64,000 nucleotides of DNA from positions 310,001 to 374,000 of the forward strand of contig JBBELK010000010.1 of NCBI GenBank assembly GCA_037783545.1, written 5' to 3'. The position numbers and the translations under genes are program-made. The notes under the pieces are model-generated. The model was given only the letters and a program-made list of their open reading frames with translations. It made no database searches and had not been told where the DNA came from. Each line of letters starts with the position of its first letter. Position 1 is the stretch's first letter. Shown one piece after another: positions 10,421 to 20,513 of the stretch. Source of the stretch: Henricia sp. BOLD:AAB3569. Lineage: Eukaryota > Echinodermata > Asteroidea > Spinulosida > Echinasteridae.

Positions 10421-11761
10421 ATGGGTCTGAGGAGAAGGGATGAGGCAGTGATGCTGGCCCTTCTGGCTGAGGAGGAGAGGATCCGTGCTGAGAGAAGGCG
10501 CAGGAGACCAAGACAGATGTGGGTGCGGCCCTGGCTGCTGAGAAGGCCACTGTACGGCCAGTACGAGAGGCTGATGGCCGAGCTGGAGAGGGAGGCAAGA
10601 GGGGACTTCAGGTAATTTGATTTACATTTCATGCAATGTTATATGATGTCATGTGGTATGAAATGTTTGACTTTATTAATGTTTTATTAATGTTTTAGTA
10701 CAACATATTAGACATTTTACTTTAATATTTGTCTCTGTTGTATGTTTCAGGGGCTTCCTCAGAATAGACCCTCAGACGTGAGGAACAGAGCCCCCTTGGA
10801 GCCAGGTCTGAAGTTGGCCATCACCCTGAGGTTCCTCGCCACTGGCCACTCCTACCACAGCCTTGCATTCAGCTTCCGTGTTGCCCACAACACCATCTCC
10901 CTCTTCATCCCCCAGGTCTGTGACGCCATAGTGGAGGAGTACAGGCAGGAGCAGTTCACTACCCCCTCCAGCCCTGCTGAGTGGCTGGAAGTCGAGAGGG
11001 TCTTCAGCGCCAGGTGGAACTTCCACCACTGCTGTGGGGCCCTTGACGGGAAGCATGTGAGGATCGTCAAGCCCAAGAAGAGTGGCAGCGACTTCTACTG
11101 CCACAAGGGCTTCTTCTCCATCATCCTCCTTGGGCTCGTCGACGCCAACTACAAGTTCATCTGGGCCAATGTGGGCTCTCCTGGGTCTGAGTCGGACTGC
11201 GGTGTCTTCAATGAGTCCAACCTGGAGCCCGCCCTGAGGGAGGGGACACTCGGCCTGCCTGATCCGGCTCCGCTGCCTGGGGACAACAGAGACATCCCCT
11301 ACTTCCTGGTAGGGGACGACGCGTTCCCTCTGCGCAGGTACATGATCAAGCCCTATGCCCAGAGGTACCTGGACCACGGCCAGGACATCTTCAACTACAG
11401 GTGCTCCAGGGGGCGGCGTGTGGTGGAAAATGCGTTTGGCATTCTCTCCGCCCGGTGGAGGTGCCTCCACACTCCACTTCAGCTTGAGCCAGACAACGCA
11501 ATCTCAGTGGTGAAGGGTATGCTGGTCCTCCATAACATCATGAGGGACCGGTACCCCCAGGCCCAGAATGCAGACATCCCTGAGGTGCCAGAGGGGCAAC
11601 CAGGAGCCTGGCGTGGTCATGAGGTGCTGGCAGATGTGGAGCACGAGGGGCGCGGTCCAAGGGCCAGTCGTGAGGGGAAGGAACTCCGTGCATATCTCCG
11701 CCACTACTACAATTCCCCTGTGGGGAGTGTGCCCTGGCAAGAAGCTGCACTTGAAAGATGA
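10421..11761 (+). CDS. Harbinger DDE nuclease (HARBI1/DDE_Tnp_4-like), frame broken
   Basis: Cuts and joins transposon DNA in the nucleus, together with the MADF-type partner. Exon 1 is 10421-10611 (first ATG; Arg-rich, EREARGDF end). The intron has GT at 10612 and AG at 10749-10750. Exon 2 runs to the TGA at 11759-11761. The triad is visible: Asp in GALDGKHVRI (11045), Asp in VGDDAFPL (11315/11318) and Glu in VVENAFGIL (11426). GLKLAITLRFLATGHSYHSL, near the start of exon 2, is typical of the family. Joining the exons gives DFRGFLRIDPQT and then a stop. The frame of the catalytic domain is shifted by one, and a stretch of roughly 20-30 residues usual between the FLR-DP block and APLEPGLKL is missing. 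I infer a small deletion, so this copy is probably inactive unless another splice restores the frame. The poly-A signal is at 11913. Confidence 0.88.
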
Positions 11762-11912
11762 TGGACTCTTTGTATATATTTGTGACTTTTGTGACATTTT
11801 CTGTACTTGTACATGGACTCATTATGGACTCATTGGGAAAAAATATTAGTTATAATGTCTTGTATGTTAATAATTCATGACTCATTTCATATTTCTTGCC
11901 TTTACATGAATG

Positions 11913-11918
11913 AATAAA
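11913..11918 (+). terminator. polyadenylation signal of the nuclease gene
   Basis: AATAAA lies 152 bp past the stop codon in an AT-rich stretch. Confidence 0.65.
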
Positions 11919-11984
11919 GTCTAAATTTCTGGTATGAAGTCTATATCTGTCTATGTTTTTTTTTTAATTTCTATGTAATGAAAT

Positions 11985-12156
11985 ATAATAGCAAATTATA
12001 ATACATTATAATAGCAAATAAAGTACTTTATAAATGTAAATATATTTAATTTAATTCAAAGTTCTAGCAAAGCTTCTCTTCTAAAATTACAATTTTTTAG
12101 AATTAAATGATCCAAAGTTACACATTTATAAAGTATTTTATTTGCTATTATAAGAA
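11985..12156. repeat. inverted repeat between the two Harbinger genes
   Basis: ATAATAGCAAATAAAGTACT (about 12009) is inverted as AGTATTTTATTTGCTATTAT (about 12133-12152). The pair sits between the two convergent genes, where their 3' ends meet. Confidence 0.6.
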
Positions 12157-12310
12157 GTTTTCCCAAAGAACTTTACCTCTTTAATATTACCTATTTATTT
12201 CAAAGTATAATATTTGCAACTGTTTATGTGCTAAGTTTGTTTTTAAAACAAATTGTATGTAGGCATGAAAATGGAGTCACACATGATATTAATTTCAAAC
12301 CAGACCAGAC

Positions 12311-12316
12311 TTTATT
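12311..12316 (-). terminator. polyadenylation signal of the MADF gene
   Basis: TTTATT on the plus strand (AATAAA on the coding strand) lies about 270 bp past the stop at 12585. Confidence 0.55.
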
Positions 12317-12584
12317 TCAGTGTCATTCTTTGCAAACACAAAACAATATAAAAATACATAATCGCAAAACATCAGCAGTCCTGCCAGAGGCACAAAAGTT
12401 CACAAAAGTTCTCTGTTCACAAAAGGTCACTGTTTATCCTGTGCAGTGGGGGTGTTGGATCCTGAGCGATCCTGTGTGAGCGGGTGGGTGTTTAGTCCAT
12501 AATCCATGTCCTGGTTGCCTTGTAACAGGATGGAGCTGATACTTGGGTTGCTGGTCTGACTTGCATTCAGCTGACTCAGTCCAC

Positions 12585-14518
12585 TTATGTTGAGGTTCGA
12601 CTCTGTTGACCAGCGGCCAGGAGCAGGGGCAAAAGGGGGAGCGCCCAGAGCAGCAGAGGGGGTCTGGAGCTGGAGCTGGAGCTGGAGGCCCCTATGGTGG
12701 TGTTGTACGCAAAGGACAAGATGTCCCCAGGGGCTGAGAGTGGCCTCATGGCGTCAACAGGCTGGCCTAGGGTGATGATCTGCAATCAGACAAATTTGGA
12801 AGACAAATATTAGTTATACAGTATTGTATATAGGAGATAGTATTGTATGTGAATGGGATAAAATATGACACAATTGGGAAATTCTGTTAAGGTTCAAATT
12901 ATACTTACAGGTTGATGTGTCTGCTGCTGCTGCTGCTGGTGCTGGCCATACTGTAGAAGCGGAGCCTGCTGCATCTGCGGGAGAGCCCGCTGCTGCTGCT
13001 GACCAGGCGAAGTCAGCCCTGTGCCACTGGTCAGCATGCTGAGGTAGCTGCCGGTGCCGCTGGAGGAGGCCGCCTGCTGCTGCTGCTGCTGGTGGCGGCT
13101 CTGCGGAGGGGGAACATCGAGAGATGGGGCAGGGACGGGCCTGGAGGGCAGAAACCGCATGGCCAACTGGAAGCTCTCAGACTGGAACTGTCGGAAGGTC
13201 TCCGACGGCACCTCCATGCAAACAGAAGAAAACCAGTTGGCCCAGTTGGTGCGGGGGTTCTCTGCCTCCGGCTGCACTATCTCCCTCAACTGAAACAGAT
13301 GAAGATGGTCATGTTATTGTCATGCATAAATATGGAAATATGGAAATAAGAACAAACAATTTCATGGTATTTCATGACAACAACAGTAACATATAATTAC
13401 CTGGGCGTTCACCGCTTCCTGCTCCTTCCTGCTCTGGGCAAGGTACTCTGAGAGGACTGAAGCCAGGTCCCCTGGGCTCTTCTTGGCCTTCTTGCTGGCT
13501 GGTTGGGTGGAGCGGACAGCGGTGTTGGTGCTGGGGGAGGGCTCAGCCAGGTCATCACCATCACCCTCCTCTTCCTCCTCATCAGCTCTCTGTGTACTGA
13601 ATGATCCTGCAGAACTCCGCTGCACCTAAGCATAAGCAATACAACAGATTTGCAAGACAAATATTAGTTATAAAGTCCTGTATGTGGATAAGAAGCCATA
13701 CTAGCAAAAAGGGATAAGAGGGATAAGAATAAGGAAGGATAAGAAGGGATAATCTGCAGTATTGCAAATGCTTACCTGGCCAAGCTCTGCTGACTTGCTC
13801 TGCTTGCGTTTCTTGATGTAGGGCTCCACAAAACTCCACCTCCGGAGCTTCCATTTCTGCACAGCAGTTAACCCAGCAGTTCCCGAGCCGCTCTTGCTAT
13901 TCTTCACCTTTTCCAGCAACTTCCCATAATCAGTCCTGTTACTTCTTTTCCTGGTGTCAATGTAGTCAGCTGTAACATACAGAAGAAGAGAAAAACAATT
14001 AAGTACATTTCAATATTAATGAGTACAAAAAGTACATTTCAATATACAAAACAAAATATATACATGAAAATATATACAGAAAAAATTGTAACAATTTGGA
14101 ACTTACGTTTGTAGATTCCCCCGAGCTCCTGTGAGAGTTTTGCCAGTTCAGACCTTTGTTTCTTCTTGTTTTTGTAGAGATCATGGCGCTTGTCGAAGAA
14201 ATAGGGACGTGCCTCATAGAAATCGGTGATCTTCTCCTCTGCAGCTTGCCTCTCCCTGTCCCATGCTTCTCCATCATCCTGCACAACTCCACCATCCTCC
14301 TCCTCCTCCTCATGGTGACTGGCATCATGCCTCTCTAGAACCTCTTCCTGCTCCTCAGATCTGTCTCCACTCTCCTGATCCTGCACCTCTGGGGGAGCCT
14401 GCTCCTCTTCTGGGGTCTCTGGCTGCCTGTTTTTGGCCTTCCCCCTGCCTCCTGCTTTCCCCTTTCCTCCTCCTCTGCCTCCTCCCCTGCCTCCTCCCCT
14501 TGGTCCTCCCCTTGGCAT
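12585..14518 (-). CDS. Harbinger MADF/Myb-like DNA-binding partner protein
   Basis: Five exons join in one frame to about 468 residues: 14518-14107, 13969-13776, 13625-13401, 13289-12909 and 12779-12585. Each intron has GT-AG ends, and phases agree throughout. The ATG at 14518 (MPRGG) is the first in frame. The N-terminus (residues ~1-40) is a Gly/Arg-rich tract, followed by an acidic Glu-rich stretch. Residues ~97-195 hold a MADF-like domain (DFYEARPYFFDKRHDLYK ... LSQELGGIYK ... WKLRRWSFVEPY). The C-terminal 200 residues are Gln-, Ser- and Pro-rich with several poly-Gln runs. In PIF/Harbinger systems this second protein binds the element ends and helps bring the nuclease into the nucleus. 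It is transcribed convergently with the nuclease. No stops or frame breaks were seen, so it may still be expressed. Confidence 0.85.
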
Positions 14519-14583
14519 CTTCAAAATCTTCAAAATCTTCTGTCACAGCCTCCTGCAGCAAGAGCGTCTCAAACTTGTAGCGA

Positions 14584-14972
14584 TCCGATCGGAGGCGCCC
14601 TTATATACACGGCGATTTACTACGATGCCACCGTACGATTCGTCGGAGACGATCACAGAAAGCGTACGAATCGTCGCAGGGCGCCTCCGATTCAGTCGGA
14701 GGGCGCCGGAGACCACTCGCAGACATTGAATCTCAACCTGAATTTCCAATCCCACACAGAATCTTGCGACTAGTCTCAGATTATTCGGAGGACGCCTCCG
14801 ATTAATCGGAGGGCATCGTAGGTCATCAGAGATTGTGTCTGGGATGCCCAAAATGGGTGAAAAATCTTGCGAGCAATCTTAACATTTTAAGTTCAAAGTT
14901 GGGGACCGCGACGGGTGTGGCGATGCCAAAAAAATCTGCGACAAGCCGCAGGCGTCCGGAGAGCGCCTCCGA
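14584..14972. repeat. right subterminal CCTCCGAT...ATCGGAGG palindrome cluster
   Basis: At least five short palindromes: ATCCGATCGGAGGCGCC (14584), TTCGTCGGAGACGATC (14638), GCGCCTCCGATTCAGTCGG (14681), GACGCCTCCGATTAATCGG (14791) and GCGCCTCCGACGG (about 14964). They lie within 500 bp of the right end and have counterparts near the left end. They could be binding sites for the element's own DNA-binding protein. Confidence 0.65.
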
Positions 14973-15070
14973 CGGGTGCAAAATCGTGAGATCTGTCTCA
15001 AGATTTTGTTCAAATTTCCCGGTTTTACCCATCGCCGACGCATCGCAACTGATTTGTGACTGGGCCATAA

Positions 15071-15086
15071 GTCGTTGGGTATCTAA
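15071..15086 (+). pseudogene. last codons of the interrupted YR gene
   Basis: After the right TAA duplication the sequence GTCGTTGGGTATCTAA can be joined to the end of 9968. In one frame it gives a short SVSKSLGI-like terminus and a stop, as DIRS-group recombinases usually end. This shows where the Harbinger element landed. Confidence 0.6.
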
Positions 15087-15112
15087 ACTAGCCCGTTCTT
15101 TATAATTCATAT

Positions 15113-15188
15113 AGGTTACAGCGCCAAGCGGTGACATACCAAAACCATTGTAGTTGTGGTGCTTTTGTGGAACGTGTATAAAGGGTAA
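15113..15188 (+). repeat. B1 split direct repeat
   Basis: It begins AGGTTACAGCGCCAAGCGG and ends AACGTGTATAAAGGGTAA. It is essentially identical to B2 (15697-15772). Confidence 0.85.
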
Positions 15189-15422
15189 ATGTTGATTTAT
15201 TCGGTTGAGCACCAGGGCGAATTAGAATGAATCTACTCTACCCTTGTTATGTAAAGTGAAACGGTTCAGTGGTCACGAGTGGTATAAATAAGCACGAGTG
15301 ACGCGCAGTGCTTCACTGGCATAAAGGGCCTTAGTTGCCGAAGATGCCATAAAATATACAACAACAACAGTGCTTCACTTCACGTTTGTTCGCTAATGCT
15401 GCATACTGCAAAACTTTTTACT
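15189..15422 (+). repeat. A2 split direct repeat
   Basis: It matches A1 at both ends. It contains only the last ~50 bp of the SINE (about 15319-15369), still flanked by the GTGCTTCACT target word. An internal deletion removed the SINE head. Confidence 0.85.
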
Positions 15423-15696
15423 CTTGGGGGAGGGGACACCGTTGTTTTTTTTTTTTGCTAGCCTGAAAGCAGTTGGTTCGCATAGGTCAGGCGTACGTTT
15501 CCATTTTTCCTGGAAAGGTTTTTGTGGTTTTTCGTATCTGGCAGCCAACGTAACAGCGGGTGTGCGTTCGGGTAAAATATACCCGTCAGCTTCAATATTA
15601 AGTTGATTATCCATGTCTTTGTTTGTCGATAAAGGAGACCTTTTATTCTTAGTTTGACTTGATGGACATGGAGTTGTTTCGTGCAATAAAGCAGCC
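15423..15696 (-). other. unexplained segment between A2 and B2 with a minus-strand frame
   Basis: A minus-strand frame of about 90 codons runs through the segment. It includes MDNQLNIEADGYILPE and EKWKRTPDLCEPTAF and has no stop. A run of 12-13 A on the coding strand lies near its 3' side (15447-15459). I do not recognise the protein. The segment has no counterpart next to A1. It could be a captured fragment, or part of the retroelement lost from the left side. Confidence 0.4.
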
Positions 15697-15772
15697 AGGT
15701 TACAGCGCCAAGCGGTGACATACCAAAACCATTGTAGTTGTGGTGCTTTTGTGGAACGTGTATAAAGGGTAA
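15697..15772 (+). repeat. B2 split direct repeat
   Basis: It is the second copy of B1. It ends at the right border of the YR retroelement, after which the foldback sequence AAACGTCGCAGTTCAACTT resumes. Confidence 0.85.
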
Positions 15773-16080
15773 TTGTTAAACGTCGCAGTTCAACTTGCAC
15801 GCATCCTGGGTCACCTTTTGAGCAGAATGAATCCACAATTTACCGCAGATCGACCGATCGCGCACAAAAGGTTCCCAGGTCCACTGATCCAGGTTTCGCC
15901 CTACATGTATGTACATTGCAAAGAACCGGTGTTAAATCGCGTCGCGCGATTGGTGGATCCATTCTGCTGAAAAGGTGAACCAGGGTGTATGAAGTCGTAA
16001 ACAACGATGTTTGAAAAGTTGAAATACGACGTTTGAATAGTAAAGTTGAAGTACGACGTTTGTCTGTCTCTTTTGGAAAT

Positions 16081-17578
16081 CCATACTTATGACAGTGTTG
16101 CATGCTCTGCTTTTTGTTTCATCCCCCAAAAAAACAGTTATGTCAGGCTTTATAAAGGACATTGCAGAGAAATACATGGGAATTGGAAAACATTTGTGGT
16201 AAAATATAAGGTGGCTTACAAGAATCATCGAACATGACCGTTTTATCGTTGCTAATATTTTCGGTGGCATAATTTTCTTGGCAAATGTTTGTGAATATAT
16301 TTACAAACATGTTTGCAAAGGCGTATTACATCGCAAAATACATTGGTTTATGAAGATAAGTGCGACATTGCAAATATTTGCAAAGATATCTGTGGTATGC
16401 CATGTCCCTAGTGTGCCATCATAAAACCCTGTGCAGCTATTTACATTAAACGGTACCGCCCCAATGCTGAACTTCCGGGAGAGATTCCCAAGACTACTCA
16501 AGTCGCGCAAAGGGCTGGTCCGTTGGACTGCAAGAGGGCGCACTACTGGGAATGGCCAACGCGTACACAAACCAATATCGACTGGAGTAGTCTTAGGCCA
16601 AGACTACATTTTACTATGACCCAATATAAATTCATTTAAATTTTATGAAGTCATTCTTTAAAATTGGGTTTTGTTTAAACGTTCGGCAAAACCGGTTTTT
16701 CAATCTTGTTCAGTTAAGCGGTTAACTGGTTAAACATCCCATCCCAAGCAGACGCATTAGAAGAAAGTAACATTTTGTTTTGGTATAATTTTGTTTAAAA
16801 CAATATACGCACTTACCCTATTTCACAAAACTTGATATGCTTGTATTAAAGCCTAAATATTGGAGACTAAAGGTCAAAGAGCAGTTGAATTGTACATATG
16901 TACATGTAGCATTTTTGTAATTTTCAAAATGTATTATGGACTGAGGATGAATGCCGTAAGAAACACAACAGTAAATTCAAAACAGGTAGACGTGGAGCTG
17001 CTTATGATGCTTTCATGTAAGTAATCAGCATAACGGAAAAATGAAGACAATATTTAAAATCTGTGCCTGTTAAGTACAAACTGTATTACATTTTGGAATG
17101 TGACATTTGCAGAGTTTTGATTTTCTCCAATAATTATTTGTAACAATACAGATAATCCTGAAGGACATGAATCTCTAAGACAAAGTATCACCGATGGCCT
17201 TTGATGGAGTTCATTTGAATAGATTGTGACTTGAATTGAGACCAAAGGACTTGTGGTGGACTTTTGAAGGACTTGTGATAGACTCGACTACAACCCTGAT
17301 TGATATGAGGTCATTGACATAACAGAATGATCTTCTGTGTCAACAGGAGCAACACATTCAGCCGTTTTCAGCAGCAGAAAAGTAAAAATCAGGCACATTA
17401 TCTAATGACATGGAATTCCTTCCTGAAAATTAGTTTTACTTCTAAGCACTTGCCGTACAACAATAAATTAAAAGTATAAGTTCACTTTTAAAATTTTAAA
17501 AATTTGTCATTGCTGTATATATTTTATGATTTTTATCCAGTTATGTACAATCTTCGCTCATAAATATTGTATAGAACG
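16081..17578. other. no gene seen
   Basis: AT-rich sequence with no recognised coding frame. The GC-richer patch at 16430-16620 has no identifiable product. Confidence 0.5.
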
Positions 17579-17710
17579 TATCGAATAGCCGCCATTATGT
17601 GGGGTAGTTTCTTTGTTCGTTGAGGACATGCATGGTTGCACATATTGTGCTTCTATTGTTGAACGGTTTAAATAACAAAAGGTGCCCCACGAAATGGCGG
17701 CTATTCGATA
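17579..17710. mobile_element. 128-bp MITE with TA flanks
   Basis: TCGAATAGCCGCCATT at the left and its inverse AATGGCGGCTATTCGA at the right are each flanked by TA. This fits a Tc1/mariner-type MITE. It is non-coding. Confidence 0.7.
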
Positions 17711-18533
17711 TGGTCTATAGATTATAAATACCTCAGACAGTCACATGGGTTATCTTGTATTTATCAGACGATAAAGACCAGCTGGTCTAAACATGGTCTG
17801 GTCTAAATACAGGATGTACATGTAAACACTTCTAAAACATTCTGCATTGATCGTTTAACAAATATTGAAGTCGGAGCCAATTTGATAATGCTGTTTAGCA
17901 AACAAATGTTCTTTATACGAAATTTAATTGCTTTATAAAAATGGGTTAGCAGTAAAAGGTGTATATCAACTTGTGTTCTTAGCAATAATAGCAGAACACC
18001 GCGGTTAAACCATTTTTATAAGCACATAGATTTTGGATAAAGCACATTTTTCTGCTAAACACCTTTATGAAATCGCCCCCCGTCTGTAAAAGTTAAGAAC
18101 TTGGAGGATAGAGACACGTCTTCGTTTTATTAGAGCTAAAATGTGTTATTGTTTGTAACGATTTTAAACTGGCATTTTGATCCAAGGCCAGTTGTAAGCA
18201 AACGTTGCGCAATCCGAGTATTCTGAGATTCATTCATGTGTGGAATATGTGGAGTGGGAACCAGTCTAGTATGAAGTACCAATAGACAGATAGAGGGCGC
18301 AAACACGTCGCTGTAGCTGCGTCCAAATTCCCATTGATTTAGCGCCCATCAAGACGCAGCTGTAGCGCTAGACATATACCATAGCTCTAGACACGCGATT
18401 CGGACACAGCCTAACTTTCAAACTAAAGGCCACTTCCGGTTTCGACAGGAATATAGCAAGGTCAAATGTCTCCGCCATAATTTTTTGGATACCCCACCGT
18501 AGTCTAAGTGTAACGCAATTGACCCCGTCCAAT
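17711..18533. other. no gene seen; one element terminus near 18240-18278
   Basis: GGAATATGTGGAGTGGGAA followed by CCAGTCTA at 18243-18279 matches the right end of the element at 35924-36590, so an old relative probably ends here. Its other end was not found. The rest shows nothing recognisable. Confidence 0.4.
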
Positions 18534-18779
18534 TAGCCTTTTAGAAGTATGGCGGAACAAAAGGAGAGGGCGCAATTTCATTTGGGTATGAATTTTTTTA
18601 TCAATTGTATTTTTTTCCAAAAACTTGATTTACATGTTGTAATTATAATACATAGACAGAATTATAAATAAAATTAATAAGTGTAAAGTGAAAAACTGAG
18701 TTATTTTGTATTTTAGTCGATTTTATACCCACTGCAAAGTGCGCCCTCCTATTGTGTCCGCCATACTTCAAAAAGGCTA
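18534..18779. mobile_element. 246-bp foldback MITE
   Basis: TAGCCTTTTAGAAGTATGGC at the left is inverted as GCCATACTTCAAAAAGGCTA at the right. The arms are ~40 bp and the middle is AT-rich. TA at both extremities suggests a TA target. It is non-coding. Confidence 0.7.
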
Positions 18780-19003
18780 TTTACATCAGTTTACTTTAGC
18801 ATTAAATATTCATTACATGAATATTAACACAGGGCGTGTCGCAATGCGCGTACGGTGATTGGAGGGCTTTTGAGTATACCGTCTTAATTGTCTAACAGGA
18901 ATTTGATTGGATGGCCATCGTCTATATATGGTCACTACACAGTTCAAAACGAAAGAACAATTTTACAAATCAAGGTTTTGATAGCAATGGTAAGTTGGTA
19001 ACA

Positions 19004-19132
19004 TACACTGAAACAAATTATAAACGCCCCATGTGACACTTTGAAACTTTTATTAGCCTTGGGGGTTGCAAACTATATTAAATTCATGTTACATAAATAA
19101 TTTACACGGGGCGTTTTTATTTTTGCTCAGTA
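19004..19132. mobile_element. ~130-bp MITE, TACACTGA/TTGCTCAGTA ends
   Basis: TACACTGAAACAAATTATAA followed by ACGCCCC is inverted, imperfectly, at the right end (GGGGCGTTTTTATTTTTGC then TCAGTA). TA flanks fit a mariner-type MITE. Confidence 0.6.
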
Positions 19133-20513
19133 TACATGTACATCACACTTTTTCTGCACAAATCGTCGCATTTTTCCCGTACTGACGAACATTAGCGTTT
19201 TTAGTTGGACTTATTTTGGTCTTTCGAATTCAATATTTTTGAAAATAAAATCCCACTTTTGGGTTTAATAACCTTCTTGCTTAATGTCTAAACTTCAATT
19301 AATTACGTATTTTCAATTTATTTGATTAATCTCTGAGCGATTATAAAGCTGTGAACGTGTTCGTCGGTATGACAACAAACAAACATTCGATGCGCGTGCT
19401 GATCGCTACTAGACCAGGTGCCAGGAGGGATCAGCATAGTTGGAAAAGCAACCAATTTTACTTAGTATGGCAATGATCCTTGTGCTTGACCATGTAAGAA
19501 AATGGAAGTCTGCCGGGTTTTATGTGGTGGGTGTGGTCAGGGGGGCCATAAGAAAGGGACCCCACAACTGAGCTAGACTAGTTGGTGGAGCAACCCGATG
19601 AAATCTATTGGAAAATGTTAAGCATAGTCCCCGGTATCATTAATGGCTACTGCAAGACTTTTTCAGTGGTGGGGTGTGCCCGACAGACTTGAATAACCCC
19701 CCACCCCAACAACTGAGCTAGACTAGTTGGTGGAGCAACCTGATGAAACCTACTGAAAAAGGTTAGGCATAGTCCCAGGTACCATGTATGGCCACTGCAA
19801 GACTTTTTCAGTGGTGGGGTGTGCCCGACAGACACCCCTTAAATACCCCACCCCCACAACTGAGCTAGACTAGTTGGTGGAGCAACCCGATGAAACATAC
19901 TGGAAAATGTTAAGCATAGTCCCAGGTATCATTAATGGTCACTGCAAGACTTTTTCAGTGGTGGGGTGTGCCCGACAGACTTGAATAACCCCCCACCCTC
20001 ACAACTGAGCTGGACTAGTTGGTGGAGCAACCTGATGAAACCTACTGGAAAATGTTAGGCATAGTCCCAGGTACCATGTATGGCCACTGCAAGACTTTTT
20101 CAGTGGTGGGGTGTGCCCGACATACCCCCTTACAGACCCCCTTAAATACCCCACCCCCACAACTGAGCTATTTGGTGGAGCAACCTGATGAAACCTACTG
20201 GAAAACGTTAGGCATAGTCCCAGGTACCATGTGTGGCCACTGCAAGACTTTTTCAGTGGTGGGGTGTGCCCGACAGACCCCCACCCCCAATAATACCCCA
20301 GTAAAAATGGCTAAGACAATGCTACATAAGCTGGAGGAGTACTCTGATGACTGCTGGAAATGTGCGCCATAAAATTTGTTATCAACAATAATCATTGCAA
20401 GACATTATTTTTCAAGTTACATACGATAATTCGAAGAAACATGCAATCCTTTATTCATTGAATATGTATACATGTACATGTGCTTTTAGTACTTTAACCA
20501 TGTTGCTACATAT

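Larger units (their letters stand above)
9969..15067. mobile_element. two-gene PIF/Harbinger DNA transposon
   Basis: A 5.1-kb element bounded by TGGCCCAGTCACAA and its exact inverse, flanked by a TAA duplication. It carries two convergent spliced genes: a HARBI1-like DDE nuclease on the plus strand (10421-11761) and a MADF/Myb-like DNA-binding protein on the minus strand (12585-14518). Polyadenylation signals for both lie in the middle. The subterminal 500 bp are rich in CCTCCGAT/ATCGGAGG palindromes. The genes are far more GC-rich than the surroundings. The MADF gene splices cleanly, whereas the nuclease has a frame break. The small number of lesions compared with the host retroelement implies a later arrival. 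Confidence 0.92.
5554..15772 (+). mobile_element. PAT/Ngaro-type YR retroelement with split direct repeats, degraded
   Basis: The order is A1 (5554-6322), gag-like zinc knuckle, reverse transcriptase, RNase H, tyrosine recombinase, B1 (15113-15188), A2 (15189-15422), B2 (15697-15772). A1/A2 and B1/B2 are direct repeats, and B1 directly abuts A2. This split-direct-repeat layout is known for PAT and Ngaro elements, which replicate through an RNA intermediate and integrate with a tyrosine recombinase. All genes carry stops or frameshifts. About 5.1 kb of the length is an inserted Harbinger transposon. The A1/A2 and B1/B2 similarity is directly visible; the clade name is inference. Confidence 0.7.
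5431..16080. mobile_element. foldback element enclosing a nested retroelement stack
   Basis: The left arm (5431-5552) begins AATTCCAAAACGGACAGGC and continues as five copies of a ~22-bp unit, AAACGTCGTGGTTCAACTTTT. The right side (about 15774-16080) ends in the reverse complement of these features, ACGACGTTTGTCTGTCTC then TTTTGGAAAT. An inner inverted pair lies at 15800-15838 and 15953-15993. Removing 5554-15772 (the retroelement) leaves a foldback of roughly 450 bp with tandem-repeat inverted ends. Autonomous genes are absent. Confidence 0.6.

Noticed and set aside
10772..11470. A 232-codon frame antisense to the Harbinger nuclease
   Set aside because: GC-rich shadow of the nuclease exon, which has the DDE motifs and splice context on the other strand.
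13054..13396. Plus-strand frames opposite MADF exon 4
   Set aside because: Antisense shadows of a CAG-rich exon with correct splice sites on the minus strand.
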